From positions 1 to 64,000 of the forward strand of contig NZ_NSCM01000021.1 in the NCBI RefSeq assembly GCF_003287735.1: a stretch of 64,000 bases of DNA, in the 5' to 3' direction. The position numbers and the translations under genes are program-made. Below the pieces are notes generated by a model. The model worked only from the letters and a program-made list of their open reading frames with translations, had not been told where the DNA came from and did no database searches. Of the stretch, positions 20,946-31,100 are shown piece by piece. The DNA comes from Photorhabdus bodei (lineage in GTDB: Bacteria > Pseudomonadota > Gammaproteobacteria > Enterobacterales > Enterobacteriaceae). Every line of letters begins with the position of its first letter. Within the stretch, counting starts at the first letter, position 1.

Positions 20946-21434
20946 TCAATGAGGCTTATGCTCGTCGTCATCGGGTTTATGGTCTTTCAACGTTCGGGAG
21001 GGGTCATCCTGCTTACGCTCGTATTCCCCCTCAAAAGTATTACTATCCCGTCTAAACCCACCACTATTATGAGGACGATAGATATTGATATGTGGCATCA
21101 GTTTCATCACTAATGTTTTTTGAACCGGTGGCAATAACAACAACAATCCAAGAAAATCCGTAAAAAAACCGGGGAGGAGCAACAGGAAACCCGCCAGTAA
21201 AAGAGAGACGCTTTTTATCATTTCCGCAGCCGGACTCTCCCCATTAATCAGCTTCTGCTGGATCTGGATAAAATTCTTTATGCCCTGACTGCGTACCAAA
21301 GAGATACCGATACAAGAAGTAAACAACACCAGTAACAGAGTCAACAGTACACCTAGTTCAGAGGCAACACGCACAAATAAGGCTGACTCGATATAGACAA
21401 GCAAAAATATCAGGATAAATGGCAACCAACGCAC
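20946..21434 (-). CDS. fxsA: Membrane protein FxsA
   Basis: 162 residues from a GTG codon (GTG CGT TGG) that sits 6 nt after GAAGGAG and gives the MRWLPF start of E. coli FxsA; a TTG five codons earlier lies inside this ribosome site. Several hydrophobic helices are followed by a charged C-terminal tail. The AAEMIKSVSLLLAGFLLLLP segment and PGFFTDFLGLLLLLPPVQK are diagnostic. In E. coli overproduction relieves phage T7 exclusion by the F plasmid (suppressor of F exclusion). It keeps its place next to groESL and aspA. Confidence 0.95.
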   Translation of the reverse strand: MRWLPFILIFLLVYIESALFVRVASELGVLLTLLLVLFTSCIGISLVRSQGIKNFIQIQQKLINGESPAAEMIKSVSLLLAGFLLLLPGFFTDFLGLLLLLPPVQKTLVMKLMPHINIYRPHNSGGFRRDSNTFEGEYERKQDDPSRTLKDHKPDDDEHKPH

Positions 21435-21603
21435 TTGGTGCTCCTTCAATTGATTTGGATGAATAGGTTGTATCCTGAATAAATCATATCAACAAAATCC
21501 AAGGGACAACCAAATTAATATTTTTTCAGTTTATTAAAGATATAATTGGGGTCACAGCTATCGTTTTCAATCCGCTGAAAATCTTTCTAATTAGATACGA
21601 AAT

Positions 21604-21619
21604 TGTGATAAATATCACA
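21604..21619. promoter_or_regulatory. CRP site upstream of aspA
   Basis: TGTGATAAATATCACA matches TGTGA-N6-TCACA perfectly, about 190 bp before aspA within the 377-bp fxsA-aspA gap. CRP control of aspA is known in E. coli. Confidence 0.8.
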
Positions 21620-21811
21620 TATATTAAATCAGACTAAACAAATACCACTATAAAGTGATCCAGATTCAATGCATTTATTGCTAACCAGCATATGATCACG
21701 CCGGCCATCCGGTGATAAAAAGTTCATATCATAACTATTGCAGTTGGCAACATAATGATTTAATGAACGCATAATTAGACAGTAAAAACGTCATCTAATA
21801 AGAAGGTTCTC

Positions 21812-23236
21812 ATGTCAAACAACATTCGTATCGAAGAAGACCTGTTAGGTAAACGAGAAGTCCCTGCTGAAGCCTATTATGGTATTCACACCTTACGTGC
21901 GATTGAAAACTTCCATATCAGTAACAACACCATTAATGATGTACCCGAATTCATCCGTGGCATGGTGATGGTAAAAAAAGCCGCAGCCTTAGCTAACAAA
22001 GAGCTACAAACTATTCCTAAAAAAATTGCAGACATCATCATCAAAGCATGTGACGAAGTGCTCTATACCGGCAGATGCATGGATCAATTTCCGGTCGATG
22101 TGTTTCAAGGCGGTGCCGGTACTTCACTCAACATGAATACCAATGAGGTTCTGGCAAACATTGGTCTGGAACTGTTAGGCCATAAAAAAGGCGAATATGA
22201 GTACCTGAATCCCAATGACCATCTGAATAAAAGCCAGTCAACTAACGACGCCTACCCAACTGGCTTCCGCATCTCAGTTTATAACTCCATCCTGAAACTG
22301 ATCGAATCTATTGAACTGTTAATTGTAGGTTTCGATAAAAAAGCCAAAGAATTTAATGAGATCCTAAAAATGGGTCGTACCCAATTACAGGATGCTGTTC
22401 CCATGACGCTAGGGCAGGAATTCAACGCATTCTCTATTCTGTTGAAAGAAGAAGTTAAAAACCTCAACCGAACCTCTGAATTATTGCTGGAAGTTAACCT
22501 TGGTGCTACTGCTATCGGTACCGGCTTGAATACAGCACCAGGTTATCAGAAATTGGCGGTTGAAAAATTGGCGGAAGTTTCAGGTTTACCTTGCGTACCA
22601 GCCGAAGACCTGATTGAAGCCACCTCTGACTGTGGGGCTTATGTTATGGTCCACGGTGCTCTGAAGCGCCTGGCTGTCAAACTGTCTAAAATCTGCAATG
22701 ACCTGCGTTTGCTTTCTTCTGGCCCTCGTGCTGGCCTGAATGAAATCAACCTACCAGAATTACAGGCAGGCTCTTCTATTATGCCGGCAAAAGTGAACCC
22801 GGTTATTCCAGAAGTTGTGAATCAGGTTTGCTTCAAAGTTATTGGTAACGATATTTGTGTTACTATGGCATCCGAAGCAGGCCAGTTACAGCTCAATGTA
22901 ATGGAACCTGCTATCGGTCAGGCCATGTTTGAATCTATCTCCCTGCTAAGCAACGCTTGCCGCAACCTGGTAGAAAAATGCGTTAATGGCATCACGGCTA
23001 ACAAAGAAGTTTGCGAAAATTTCGTATTCAACTCGATCGGTATCGTGACATATCTGAACCCATTCATCGGTCACCACAATGGTGATATTGTTGGTAAAAT
23101 TTGTGCTGAAACCGGTAAAAGTGTTCGTGAAGTCGTGCTGGAACGAGGTCTACTGACCGAAACTCAATTGGATGACATCTTCTCTGTAGAGAACCTAAAA
23201 TGCCCATCTTACAAGGCAAAACGTTTTGACGATTAA
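21812..23236 (+). CDS. aspA: Aspartate ammonia-lyase (aspartase)
   Basis: 474 residues. The fumarase/aspartase signature [11 protein letters not shown] is present, with the early [19 protein letters not shown] and [15 protein letters not shown] segments. It deaminates L-aspartate to fumarate plus ammonium, feeding fumarate respiration by FrdABCD. A CRP site lies upstream and a terminator follows before dcuA. The start ATG follows AGAAGGTTCTC. Confidence 0.98.
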   Translation: MSNNIRIEEDLLGKREVPAEAYYGIHTLRAIENFHISNNTINDVPEFIRGMVMVKKAAALANKELQTIPKKIADIIIKACDEVLYTGRCMDQFPVDVFQGGAGTSLNMNTNEVLANIGLELLGHKKGEYEYLNPNDHLNKSQSTNDAYPTGFRISVYNSILKLIESIELLIVGFDKKAKEFNEILKMGRTQLQDAVPMTLGQEFNAFSILLKEEVKNLNRTSELLLEVNLGATAIGTGLNTAPGYQKLAVEKLAEVSGLPCVPAEDLIEATSDCGAYVMVHGALKRLAVKLSKICNDLRLLSSGPRAGLNEINLPELQAGSSIMPAKVNPVIPEVVNQVCFKVIGNDICVTMASEAGQLQLNVMEPAIGQAMFESISLLSNACRNLVEKCVNGITANKEVCENFVFNSIGIVTYLNPFIGHHNGDIVGKICAETGKSVREVVLERGLLTETQLDDIFSVENLKCPSYKAKRFDD

Positions 23237-23271
23237 GTTGTTGAATATAATAAAAAATAGCTCTTAGCAAC

Positions 23272-23307
23272 AAGGCACGCGACTCCAACTGGATAGCGTG
23301 CCTTTTT
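23272..23307 (+). terminator. Intrinsic terminator after aspA
   Basis: AAGGCACGC pairs with GCGTGCCTT, followed by TTT, 36 bp after the aspA stop. It limits read-through into dcuA. Confidence 0.85.
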
Positions 23308-23376
23308 ACTTCCCTACATGCACAAAGTATTAACCTAAAATTTTCAAATTTTTAATTATTTCAAGGAGTCACTATT

Positions 23377-24678
23377 ATGTTAGCCGTAGAATTGATTATC
23401 GTTCTGCTGGCCATCTTCCTGGGTGCAAGATTAGGGGGAATTGGCATTGGATTTGCCGGTGGTCTTGGCGTTCTGGTGCTGGCTATAATTGGCGTTAAAC
23501 CAGGGCATATCCCATTTGATGTTATTTCCATCATTATGGCCGTTATCGCCGCTATCTCTGCAATGCAGGTTGCCGGTGGTCTGGATTATCTGGTTCAGCA
23601 GACTGAAAAACTGCTGCGTAAAAATCCAAAATACATCACGATACTCGCACCTATCGTTACCTATTTCCTGACACTGTTTGCAGGTACAGGTAACATCTCT
23701 CTGTCAGCACTACCTGTTATTACTGAAGTTGCGAAAGAGCAAGGCATTAAGCCATGCCGTCCACTTTCCACTGCGGTTGTAGCGGCCCAAATTGGCATCA
23801 CCGCCTCACCAATTTCCGCGGCGGTCGTTTATATGTCTTCTCTGATGGAAGGCCACGGCGTTAGCTATATCCATCTGTTAATGGTGCTATTACCATCCAC
23901 TTTCGCCGCTATTGTTCTGATGTCTTTCATCATCTCCTGGGCGTTTAATTCCAAGTTGTCTGATGACCCTGTTTACTTAAAGCGCTTGGAAGACAACCTG
24001 ATAACTCTGCGTGGTAGCAAACAAATTGAGATTAAACCAAGGGCTAAAACTTCCGTTCTGTTATTCCTGTCCGGTGTTATTAGTGTTGTTATTTATGCTA
24101 TCTTCAATAGCCCAAGCATCGGTCTGGTTGAAGAACCCCTGATGAACACCACTCACGCCATCCTGATCATTATGTTGAGTGTCGCAACTATCACGACGAT
24201 GTTCTGTTCAGTTGATACTGACGCTATTCTGAACTCCAGTACCTTTAAAGCGGGTATGAGCGCATGTATCTGTATTCTAGGTGTTGCATGGCTAGGAGAT
24301 ACTTTTGTACAGGCGAACATGGATTGGATTAAAGGCACCGCTGGAGACTTAATCCACTCTCAACCTTGGTTGCTAGCGATTATTTTCTTCTTCTGTTCCG
24401 CCCTACTCTATTCTCAGGCAGCTACCGCAAAAGCGTTGATGCCGATGGCTTTGGCTCTGAACGTCACTCCATTGACTGCCATTGCCTCTTTCTCCGCGGT
24501 TTCTGGATTGTTTATTCTACCTACTTATCCAACCTTAGTTGCCGCAGTTCAAATGGATGACACCGGCACGACCCGTATCGGCCGTTTTGTATTTAATCAT
24601 CCATTCTTTATCCCTGGCACCATTGGGGTTGCTCTAGCTGTTGCCTTCGGTTTCCTATTCGGCAGTATGATCCTTTAA
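23377..24678 (+). CDS. dcuA: Anaerobic C4-dicarboxylate transporter DcuA
   Basis: 433 residues with about ten membrane helices. The start MLAVELIIVLLAIFLGARLG and the segments AGTGNISLSALPVITEVAK and GITASPISAAVVYMSS are typical of DcuA. It exchanges aspartate or fumarate for succinate across the inner membrane, complementing aspA and frd in the window. AAGGAGTCACT precedes the ATG. Order aspA-dcuA is conserved with E. coli. Confidence 0.97.
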   Translation: MLAVELIIVLLAIFLGARLGGIGIGFAGGLGVLVLAIIGVKPGHIPFDVISIIMAVIAAISAMQVAGGLDYLVQQTEKLLRKNPKYITILAPIVTYFLTLFAGTGNISLSALPVITEVAKEQGIKPCRPLSTAVVAAQIGITASPISAAVVYMSSLMEGHGVSYIHLLMVLLPSTFAAIVLMSFIISWAFNSKLSDDPVYLKRLEDNLITLRGSKQIEIKPRAKTSVLLFLSGVISVVIYAIFNSPSIGLVEEPLMNTTHAILIIMLSVATITTMFCSVDTDAILNSSTFKAGMSACICILGVAWLGDTFVQANMDWIKGTAGDLIHSQPWLLAIIFFFCSALLYSQAATAKALMPMALALNVTPLTAIASFSAVSGLFILPTYPTLVAAVQMDDTGTTRIGRFVFNHPFFIPGTIGVALAVAFGFLFGSMIL

Positions 24679-24704
24679 TTCTGCCTGCCAATAACCGCTT
24701 AATA

Positions 24705-24725
24705 TAGGGGCGTATACCGCCCCTA
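24705..24725 (+). terminator. Hairpin after dcuA
   Basis: TAGGGGCG-TATAC-CGCCCCTA is a perfect 8-bp stem 26 bp after dcuA. No T-run follows. It lies in the 200-bp gap where cutA would be in E. coli; no cutA-like frame is present. Confidence 0.55.
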
Positions 24726-24878
24726 CACACTCTCTTCACATACTCTCTTCTGCCAAGCGATATATTTTCTCTGAAAACCTTCAATAACTGTCTTAATCTT
24801 AACCAGAACACTTTCTGGTCTGGCCGCCTTCGGTTATAGTGCTGAATCTGTTTCATTCGATTAGCGATCATTATCTTT

Positions 24879-26606
24879 ATGATTAAACGTACTCTGATGC
24901 TATTTTTGCTGCTTTGCAGCCCCCTCCTTACCCCAACGGCAGCAAACGCGCTGTTTGAACAGCCGGGGCAAAACCCATATTTGCCAGTAGATCAGGCATT
25001 CATGTTTGATTTTCAGCAAAAAAACGACAAATTGACGTTAGACTGGCAGATCAAACCGGGTTATTACCTTTATCGCAAACAACTTCATATTAAGCCGCAA
25101 CAGGCCACACTAGGTAAAATCACGTTGCCACAAGGTACAGCTCATCGAGATGAATTCTTTGGTGAAACTGAAGTTTATTTCCAACAACTCATCGTCAATG
25201 TTCCTGTTACAAAGGCGAACAACAATTCTAATATCGTTGTCACTTATCAAGGCTGTGCCGCCGCAGGATATTGCTATCCACCAGAAACCCGCCTTGTTCC
25301 ATTGAATGCAGTTATTCCATCAAAAACAACTGACACCATACCTGCTGAACCTGTTCACAAAACGCCAGAAAGTGCATCGAATGACCAACAACATTTACCT
25401 TTCTCACCACTCTGGGCAATTTTGATTGGCATCGGTATCGCCTTTACACCTTGTGTACTACCGATGTATCCATTGATTTCCAGCATTATTCTTGGCAGCC
25501 AACGCCCTAAAAGCCTGAGACAGATATTTTGGTTAGCGCTAAGCTATGTTCAAGGCATGGCAGTCACCTATACGCTACTTGGATTGATTGTAGCGGCTGC
25601 CGGTCTACAATTTCAGGCCGCACTGCAACATCCGTATGTACTTATCGGCTTATCAGTATTGTTTATTCTGCTGGCACTGTCGATGTTCGGCCTCTATTCT
25701 CTGCAACTGCCTTCCGCTGTTCAGACGCGCTTAGTCAACTGGAGTAACCAGCAAAAAAACGGTTCACTTTTCGGTGTATTCGCTATGGGTGCGTTAGCGG
25801 GATTAATTTGCTCTCCTTGTACTACCGCGCCTTTAAGTGCGATTCTGCTCTACATTGCTCAAAGTGGTAATACCGTGGCAGGTGGCCTAACCCTTTATCT
25901 TTACGCTTTGGGAATGGGATTACCGCTCATTGCTGTCACCCTATTTGGTCACAAACTCCTGCCACGCAGTGGGCCTTGGATGCAGTATGTTAAAGAAGCT
26001 TTTGGCTTCATTATTCTTGCGCTACCCATTTTCCTGCTAGAAAGGGTTATCGGTGATGCATGGGGAATACGATTATGGAGCCTGCTAGCAGTCAGTTTCC
26101 TAGGATGGGGATTTGTTCTGACGATTAGAAGCCAAAACGGTTGGGTACGAGTCATACAACTGATATTGTTAATTCTGATGCTGATAGCTACCCGCCCATT
26201 ACAGGATTGGTTTTGGGGTACAACGGTTACACAACAGCCGCAACACAGCCTAAATTTCCGCCAGATAAATAACTGGCAGGAATTAGAACAGATAATGACA
26301 CAAAACAGCCATAAAACCGTTATGCTTGATTTCTATGCTGACTGGTGTACCGCTTGTAAAGAATTTGAAAAATATACTTTCAGCGATCCACAAGTTCAGT
26401 CACAACTAGGTGATACCTTACTGTTACAGGCCAATGTCACGAACAACAGCCCGCAACAGAAGCAGCTTTTAGAAAAACTTAGCGTTCGGGGATTGCCGAC
26501 TATTTTGTTTTTTGATTCTCAGGGGAAAGAGATCCCCGATTCACGGGTAAATGGTTTTATGGATGCAACCCGCTTTAATGAGCATTTGCAACATCTGCCA
26601 AAATGA
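24879..26606 (+). CDS. dsbD: Thiol:disulfide interchange protein DsbD
   Basis: 575 residues. There is a signal peptide (~1-25), then the N-terminal periplasmic domain with [11 protein letters not shown]. The eight-helix membrane domain has its cysteine pair in [11 protein letters not shown] and [10 protein letters not shown]. The C-terminal thioredoxin domain has DWCTACK. It carries electrons from cytosolic thioredoxin to periplasmic DsbC, DsbG and CcmG. Order dcuA-(cutA lost)-dsbD-yjdC follows E. coli. Confidence 0.97.
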   Translation: MIKRTLMLFLLLCSPLLTPTAANALFEQPGQNPYLPVDQAFMFDFQQKNDKLTLDWQIKPGYYLYRKQLHIKPQQATLGKITLPQGTAHRDEFFGETEVYFQQLIVNVPVTKANNNSNIVVTYQGCAAAGYCYPPETRLVPLNAVIPSKTTDTIPAEPVHKTPESASNDQQHLPFSPLWAILIGIGIAFTPCVLPMYPLISSIILGSQRPKSLRQIFWLALSYVQGMAVTYTLLGLIVAAAGLQFQAALQHPYVLIGLSVLFILLALSMFGLYSLQLPSAVQTRLVNWSNQQKNGSLFGVFAMGALAGLICSPCTTAPLSAILLYIAQSGNTVAGGLTLYLYALGMGLPLIAVTLFGHKLLPRSGPWMQYVKEAFGFIILALPIFLLERVIGDAWGIRLWSLLAVSFLGWGFVLTIRSQNGWVRVIQLILLILMLIATRPLQDWFWGTTVTQQPQHSLNFRQINNWQELEQIMTQNSHKTVMLDFYADWCTACKEFEKYTFSDPQVQSQLGDTLLLQANVTNNSPQQKQLLEKLSVRGLPTILFFDSQGKEIPDSRVNGFMDATRFNEHLQHLPK

Positions 26607-26623
26607 TTCAGAAGGAGAACACC

Positions 26624-27196
26624 ATGCAACGAGAACAAGTTCTTAGTCATGCCTTAAACTTACTGGAGCAACATGGCTTATCCATCACAACTGAGGTACT
26701 TTTTGGCTCGCTTAACATGGATATCGAATATCTCAAGCAATTCTGGCCCGATCGGGAAGCTCTACTTTATGACTGTCTACGTTATCACGGCCAACAGATT
26801 GAAGTCTGGCAGCGACAGATATTACTGGATGAAACTCTGGCACCAGAGCAGAAGCTACTGGCTCGTTACACAGCCCTTGATGAAAAAGTAAAGGAGAAAC
26901 GCTACCCAGGCTGCCTATTTATCGCAGCCTGTAGCGCATTCCCTGAATCTGACCACCCTATCCATCAATTAGCTGAATTACAAAAACAGAGTTCTTCCCG
27001 TTACACCACCGAGCTATTACATCAACTGGATATTGAAGATTGCGAACTCGTTGCTAAACAGATGGAACTGATTTTGGAAGGTTGCCTGAGTAAGCTACTA
27101 CTCAAACGAGATATTGGTGATATCACTACGGCAAAACTGCTGGCAGAAGATGTTTTAGCTATTGCCTTATGCCGCAAAAATGGTGCGTTAAGTTAA
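26624..27196 (+). CDS. yjdC: TetR-family regulator, YjdC-like
   Basis: 190 residues from MQREQVLSHALNLLEQHG, which follows AGAAGGAGAACACC and lies 17 bp after dsbD. It matches E. coli YjdC in length and in YPGCLFIAACSAFPESDHPIHQLAE and KQMELILEGCLS. The N-terminal HTH (~residues 5-50) would bind DNA; the effector is unknown. Its place beside dsbD is conserved. Confidence 0.88.
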   Translation: MQREQVLSHALNLLEQHGLSITTEVLFGSLNMDIEYLKQFWPDREALLYDCLRYHGQQIEVWQRQILLDETLAPEQKLLARYTALDEKVKEKRYPGCLFIAACSAFPESDHPIHQLAELQKQSSSRYTTELLHQLDIEDCELVAKQMELILEGCLSKLLLKRDIGDITTAKLLAEDVLAIALCRKNGALS

Positions 27197-27285
27197 CAAA
27201 AATCAGCCTAAGATGAACAACCACACAAATTCCGAGCAAAAAGAAAGCAATCAATCCGCTTTTATCATTTTTTATCAGAAAGGCA

Positions 27286-27314
27286 TTGACGACTTAGGCT
27301 GAATACGGTTTAAT
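27286..27314 (+). promoter_or_regulatory. Sigma-70 promoter of tRNA-Phe
   Basis: TTGACG, a 17-bp spacer, then TTTAAT. A GC-rich discriminator (GCGCCCC) follows, typical of stringently controlled stable-RNA promoters. Confidence 0.85.
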
Positions 27315-27324
27315 GCGCCCCGTT

Positions 27325-27400
27325 GCCCGGATAGCTCAGTCGGTAGAGCAGAGGATTGAAAATCCTCGTGTCGGTGGTTCGATTCCGCCTCCGGGCACCA
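27325..27400 (+). tRNA. tRNA-Phe (anticodon GAA)
   Basis: 76 nt from GCCCGGATAGCTCAGTCGGT to GCCTCCGGGCACCA, with encoded CCA. The acceptor stem GCCCGGA/TCCGGGC pairs, and the anticodon loop is TTGAAAA. It corresponds to pheU/pheV, a frequent integration site for islands. The conserved E. coli-like gene order ends here. Confidence 0.98.
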
Positions 27401-28084
27401 ATTCAAGGTACGTTGGTTAGGAGATAAGAACTCAACGGCCCACCAATGCAAGAACCCGAATGTATAACTGTGGTTGGTTTAGCTTTTCAGTACTTCGATA
27501 TTGAATTGAACATAAGGGTTACCAAGCTGGGATACCTAGAAATTTAGGTGTCACTTTTTTGCTTTGGCGAAATACTTACAAGTTCTATTGCACCTGTCAA
27601 TCCATCCAAACTAAAATCAATGAATTCATTAACACGATATTGTTTATTATTGGTTGCTCAGCTTTCTTATTATTAATCAGAATAGGGTTAGTTATAAAAG
27701 ATTGCCTCAGTTCAAAAAGATTCCCCATCTTGTAACAAGGAATTTATGTAGAAAAGACAGGTTCAGCCAGCAGCGAGAATATTCTGTTTTATCCTATTAA
27801 CATTCTTCTCTCTGTGGCTCAACATCGATATACAGCATCAACTCACACTCCAGCAAATGCGCAATCTTACTATTCCAAGTAACACCTTTCAGCCCGACCT
27901 GATGCAACACATATCCACGCAATGCTAGTACCTGCTGGCGGATCACTTAAGCAGGCCGATTGTTCACACCTGAAAACATCAGGAATGTATTCACCACCTT
28001 GCAATAACTTGACCGTAAGCCTTCGATGGGTTTGATCATGATCTGCTTCTACTACAGGAGGAATGATTCGACCGGAGCCCGGGG
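27401..28084. other. tRNA-Phe-proximal remnant region
   Basis: No intact gene. A minus-strand frame with one internal stop (TAA) runs from about 28030 to 27797. It reads KPIEGLRSSYCKVVNTFLMF, then after the stop QQVLALRGYVLHQVGLKGV and ends DVEPQREEC. It looks like a decayed gene, not identified. No integrase or repeated tRNA 3' end is visible. Confidence 0.45.
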
Positions 28085-28111
28085 ACAGGAAGGGCTTTGC
28101 GCCCCTCCTGT
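28085..28111 (-). terminator. GC-rich hairpin after mcf
   Basis: On the minus strand ACAGGAGGGGC pairs with GCCCTTCCTGT (one G-U pair) around a 5-nt loop, 17 bp past the mcf stop. No T-run follows. Confidence 0.6.
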
Positions 28112-28127
28112 GGTTTCTCCTGCTAAC

Positions 28128-31100
28128 TCAAGACAACGGTGGCACCAGCGCCTCCTGCGTAGCCTGACGGTTTTGCGGCAGGTGCTCGCGGGCACCGCCG
28201 ATATCAGGGAACGAGGCCATAGCCCCGCTCAGCTTCGCTAGGCTCGGCCCCTCCGTGTCCGGGACAGCAGCAACGGAATGAATCGCATGAGGCATGATGA
28301 CGGGTTGTCTACTGGCCCAAGACAGCTCTACCAGCCCCCCTTTGGTGTAACTCCTCTGAGTAAAGTTCTTGACCAGATGGTCCACTCCCATCACCAGCGA
28401 AGAACCTTCCAGTTCGATTTGCAAATGCTGGTGCGTCACCGCCTGGCTACCGAACACCTTGCGCATCACCAAGGTCGTGCCATTGGTCGAGTCAGTCAGC
28501 ATCAAGTTATCCTCATGGCGGCTCACGAGGATTTTTTCCGCATCAACCACCGGCATGATCAAGCGGTCCAGGGCCTGGCCCGGGTCATCGTTGTCAATGA
28601 TAACCGTGCGGTAATGCGACCACATCTCTTGGCTGAGGCGGTAGGTATCGTTATCGGCACCGCCATGCAACACCACACTGTCAACACCAGCGATCAGCGG
28701 TGGGGTCAAGTCGTCCCAGCGACCATCCGCGCCCCCGCTCCGAATCAACAACGACGAACCAATACGCTCGACACTAGTGTAATGACTCAGCTTCTGCACA
28801 CCATCGTCCTTGACCCGGTATAACGCCTGGTTCGTTGGGCTATACACATATGCGCCCTTCTTCCCGGTAGCAATTCCGATGAAACGCAGATTGTCTTTAG
28901 CCTGGATGCTACCGCAGGAGAACACTTGACCGCTGCCGACATCGAACCAGCCTTGTGTGTCATCGCCTTGCAAGGTCAGCACGCCTTTGGCTCGCCACTG
29001 ACCAGCGATCTTAGCAAGTGCCTGTGGCAGACGAGCGAAGTTGTCCTGTTGCCAGCCTTTGTCGACGGCGACCAACTGCAATTTACCGTCATTGGTTCGC
29101 AATAGGATCTCGCCTTCGACGGTGGTCAGGCGTAGCCCGACATCGACTTGCTCCGCCGCCTTGAAGTGCAGTCCAGACGCCAGCTCACTGGCGGCAGGAA
29201 GCTGTGGCGAAACTTCAAGCACCTCGTCGGTACCGAACGCGGCAGCCAGTGCATCGGCAGTCATAGGCGGCTGACGATACAACTTGCCGCTGGCGGGGTC
29301 GAACAGTCGCGCACCGGAGCCATCCGCTTCAAAACCCAAGAACTGCAAACGCTTATCTTGCAGGGGGGCCGAAGCCACGACTACCTGACCGTTGTGGTAC
29401 CACACTGGCAGCAGGCTCTTGCCGTCGGTACCCTTGACCCCGAACACTGCCAGAGTAGCTCTGCCGTCAGCGACGCTAGCCAGGTCCTGCCACCAGTGGG
29501 TACGTCCCTTGAGCCAATGCTCATTGACCGCTTCGTAGCTAAACTGCCCCAGTGCATCGAGCCGGGCCACACGCCCATCCTCAGTGATAACAAGCAGGCT
29601 GCCGTTCAGATTGACCAGGTTGGCTAACGCTGGAGTACTGATGCGTAATGCTGTGGGATGGCTGGCGTCGAGAACAGCCTGCCCGGGACCTTCCTGTCGG
29701 AACAGGGCCTTTTGCTCTTTACTGTAGAAGAAAAACACTTCCTTGTCGCCGGGCTGCGACATGCTCCCCGCTAACACCAGGTCGGCCGGGATCGGCCAGG
29801 CACTGCGGGTTTGCTCGTACTCTTTAAAGTGCGGGGTCTGATCTGCCAGTGGCGCCAGATTCGGCTTGATCAGTGTCCCGTCGCCGGGACGTATCCAGTA
29901 GCGGTGCGCCACGCCAGCCGCATCCATGCCGAACACCGTGACTAGCGCCGCACTGGTCGGCTGGATCAACCGTGCGCCCAATATATACGTCGGAGTCTCA
30001 CGCTGTATGCTTTTGCTCTCGTAGTAGCCCTTGAGTATAGTCTTGAGCTCATCACTATGCTGGCTGGTACGTGCTAAAAGCTGGAGCAGCGCATCATCAC
30101 CCACCGCACTGACCAACTCCATTCGATCATCGAGGATCCGATAGCACAGCTCAGCTTCCTTCTCTAGTTCAGCCTCCTTCTCTTTCAGTCGATAACGGCG
30201 TGCCAGGTAGACCGCATCCCCCTCTTGCCATAGCCGACTGATCTGGCCCGCACTCTGGTTGAACCAAGGCTCAAACTGCGCGTCGACCTGTCCAGTGGCG
30301 ATGTCTACCCGCCACGCCGCCGCGTTGTCGGCATCGTAAAAATAGGCATGGTCACCCATCACCGCACCCAATTGGGCATGTCTGGTCTGTTCGTGGGTGG
30401 CGTTGGTGAACAACATCCGCTCCTTGCCTACATCGTAAAACGCTCGACCAACATCTCGCCCATTGTGGCTGTAGTTCTCCACCACTACGTACTGCCCGTG
30501 CAACTGATGCGCTTTGGCCAGATCACTCAGGTGCTGCTCAATTTGCTGGCCGGGCACCTGCCACTTACTCGCATCTTCGCTTACCACCTGAGTTGTCAGG
30601 CCGGCAAAGTCAACTTCGCGCACCTCTCCCTTGCCGTTGACCACCAATACCTGCCCGTTCTGGGTCGGATCGCGTTCGACTACCACCCCGCCGACCACCA
30701 GTTGGTTCTTCGACACGCTGATACTGTCACTGGCGAGCTGACTGCTATCGATGATCCAGCGCGACAATGCACTCGCACTATCGCTCGTGAGCTTAACTTG
30801 GGTGCCTTCGTTGAGGCCGATCAGGTACTCGCCACCCGCTCCTTTGATCTCGTAGCGCAAAAAGCCGTGTAGCTCTTTGGGTAGCTCGGGCACCACCAGT
30901 TGCCGGTTGCGCTGATCGAGTATCACCTCGATTGGGGTGTCGACGTACTCATGATGAATCCTGCGGATTGTCTCCTCACCCGGAAAGATATAAAAGTCGT
31001 AGTCAAACCGCTTGTCTTCCTCTAGCCTGCGTATCACGTCGAAACCAGCATCATGGCGTGTGGTGGCACCAGGGAGCAGCATGTATTCGTAGCTGATGTA

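Noticed and set aside
28064..28084. Duplicate of the tRNA-Phe 3' end (attachment site) near ATTCGACCGGAGCCCGGGGA
   Set aside because: Only scattered bases match the tRNA end; it is part of the GC-rich hairpin region after mcf.
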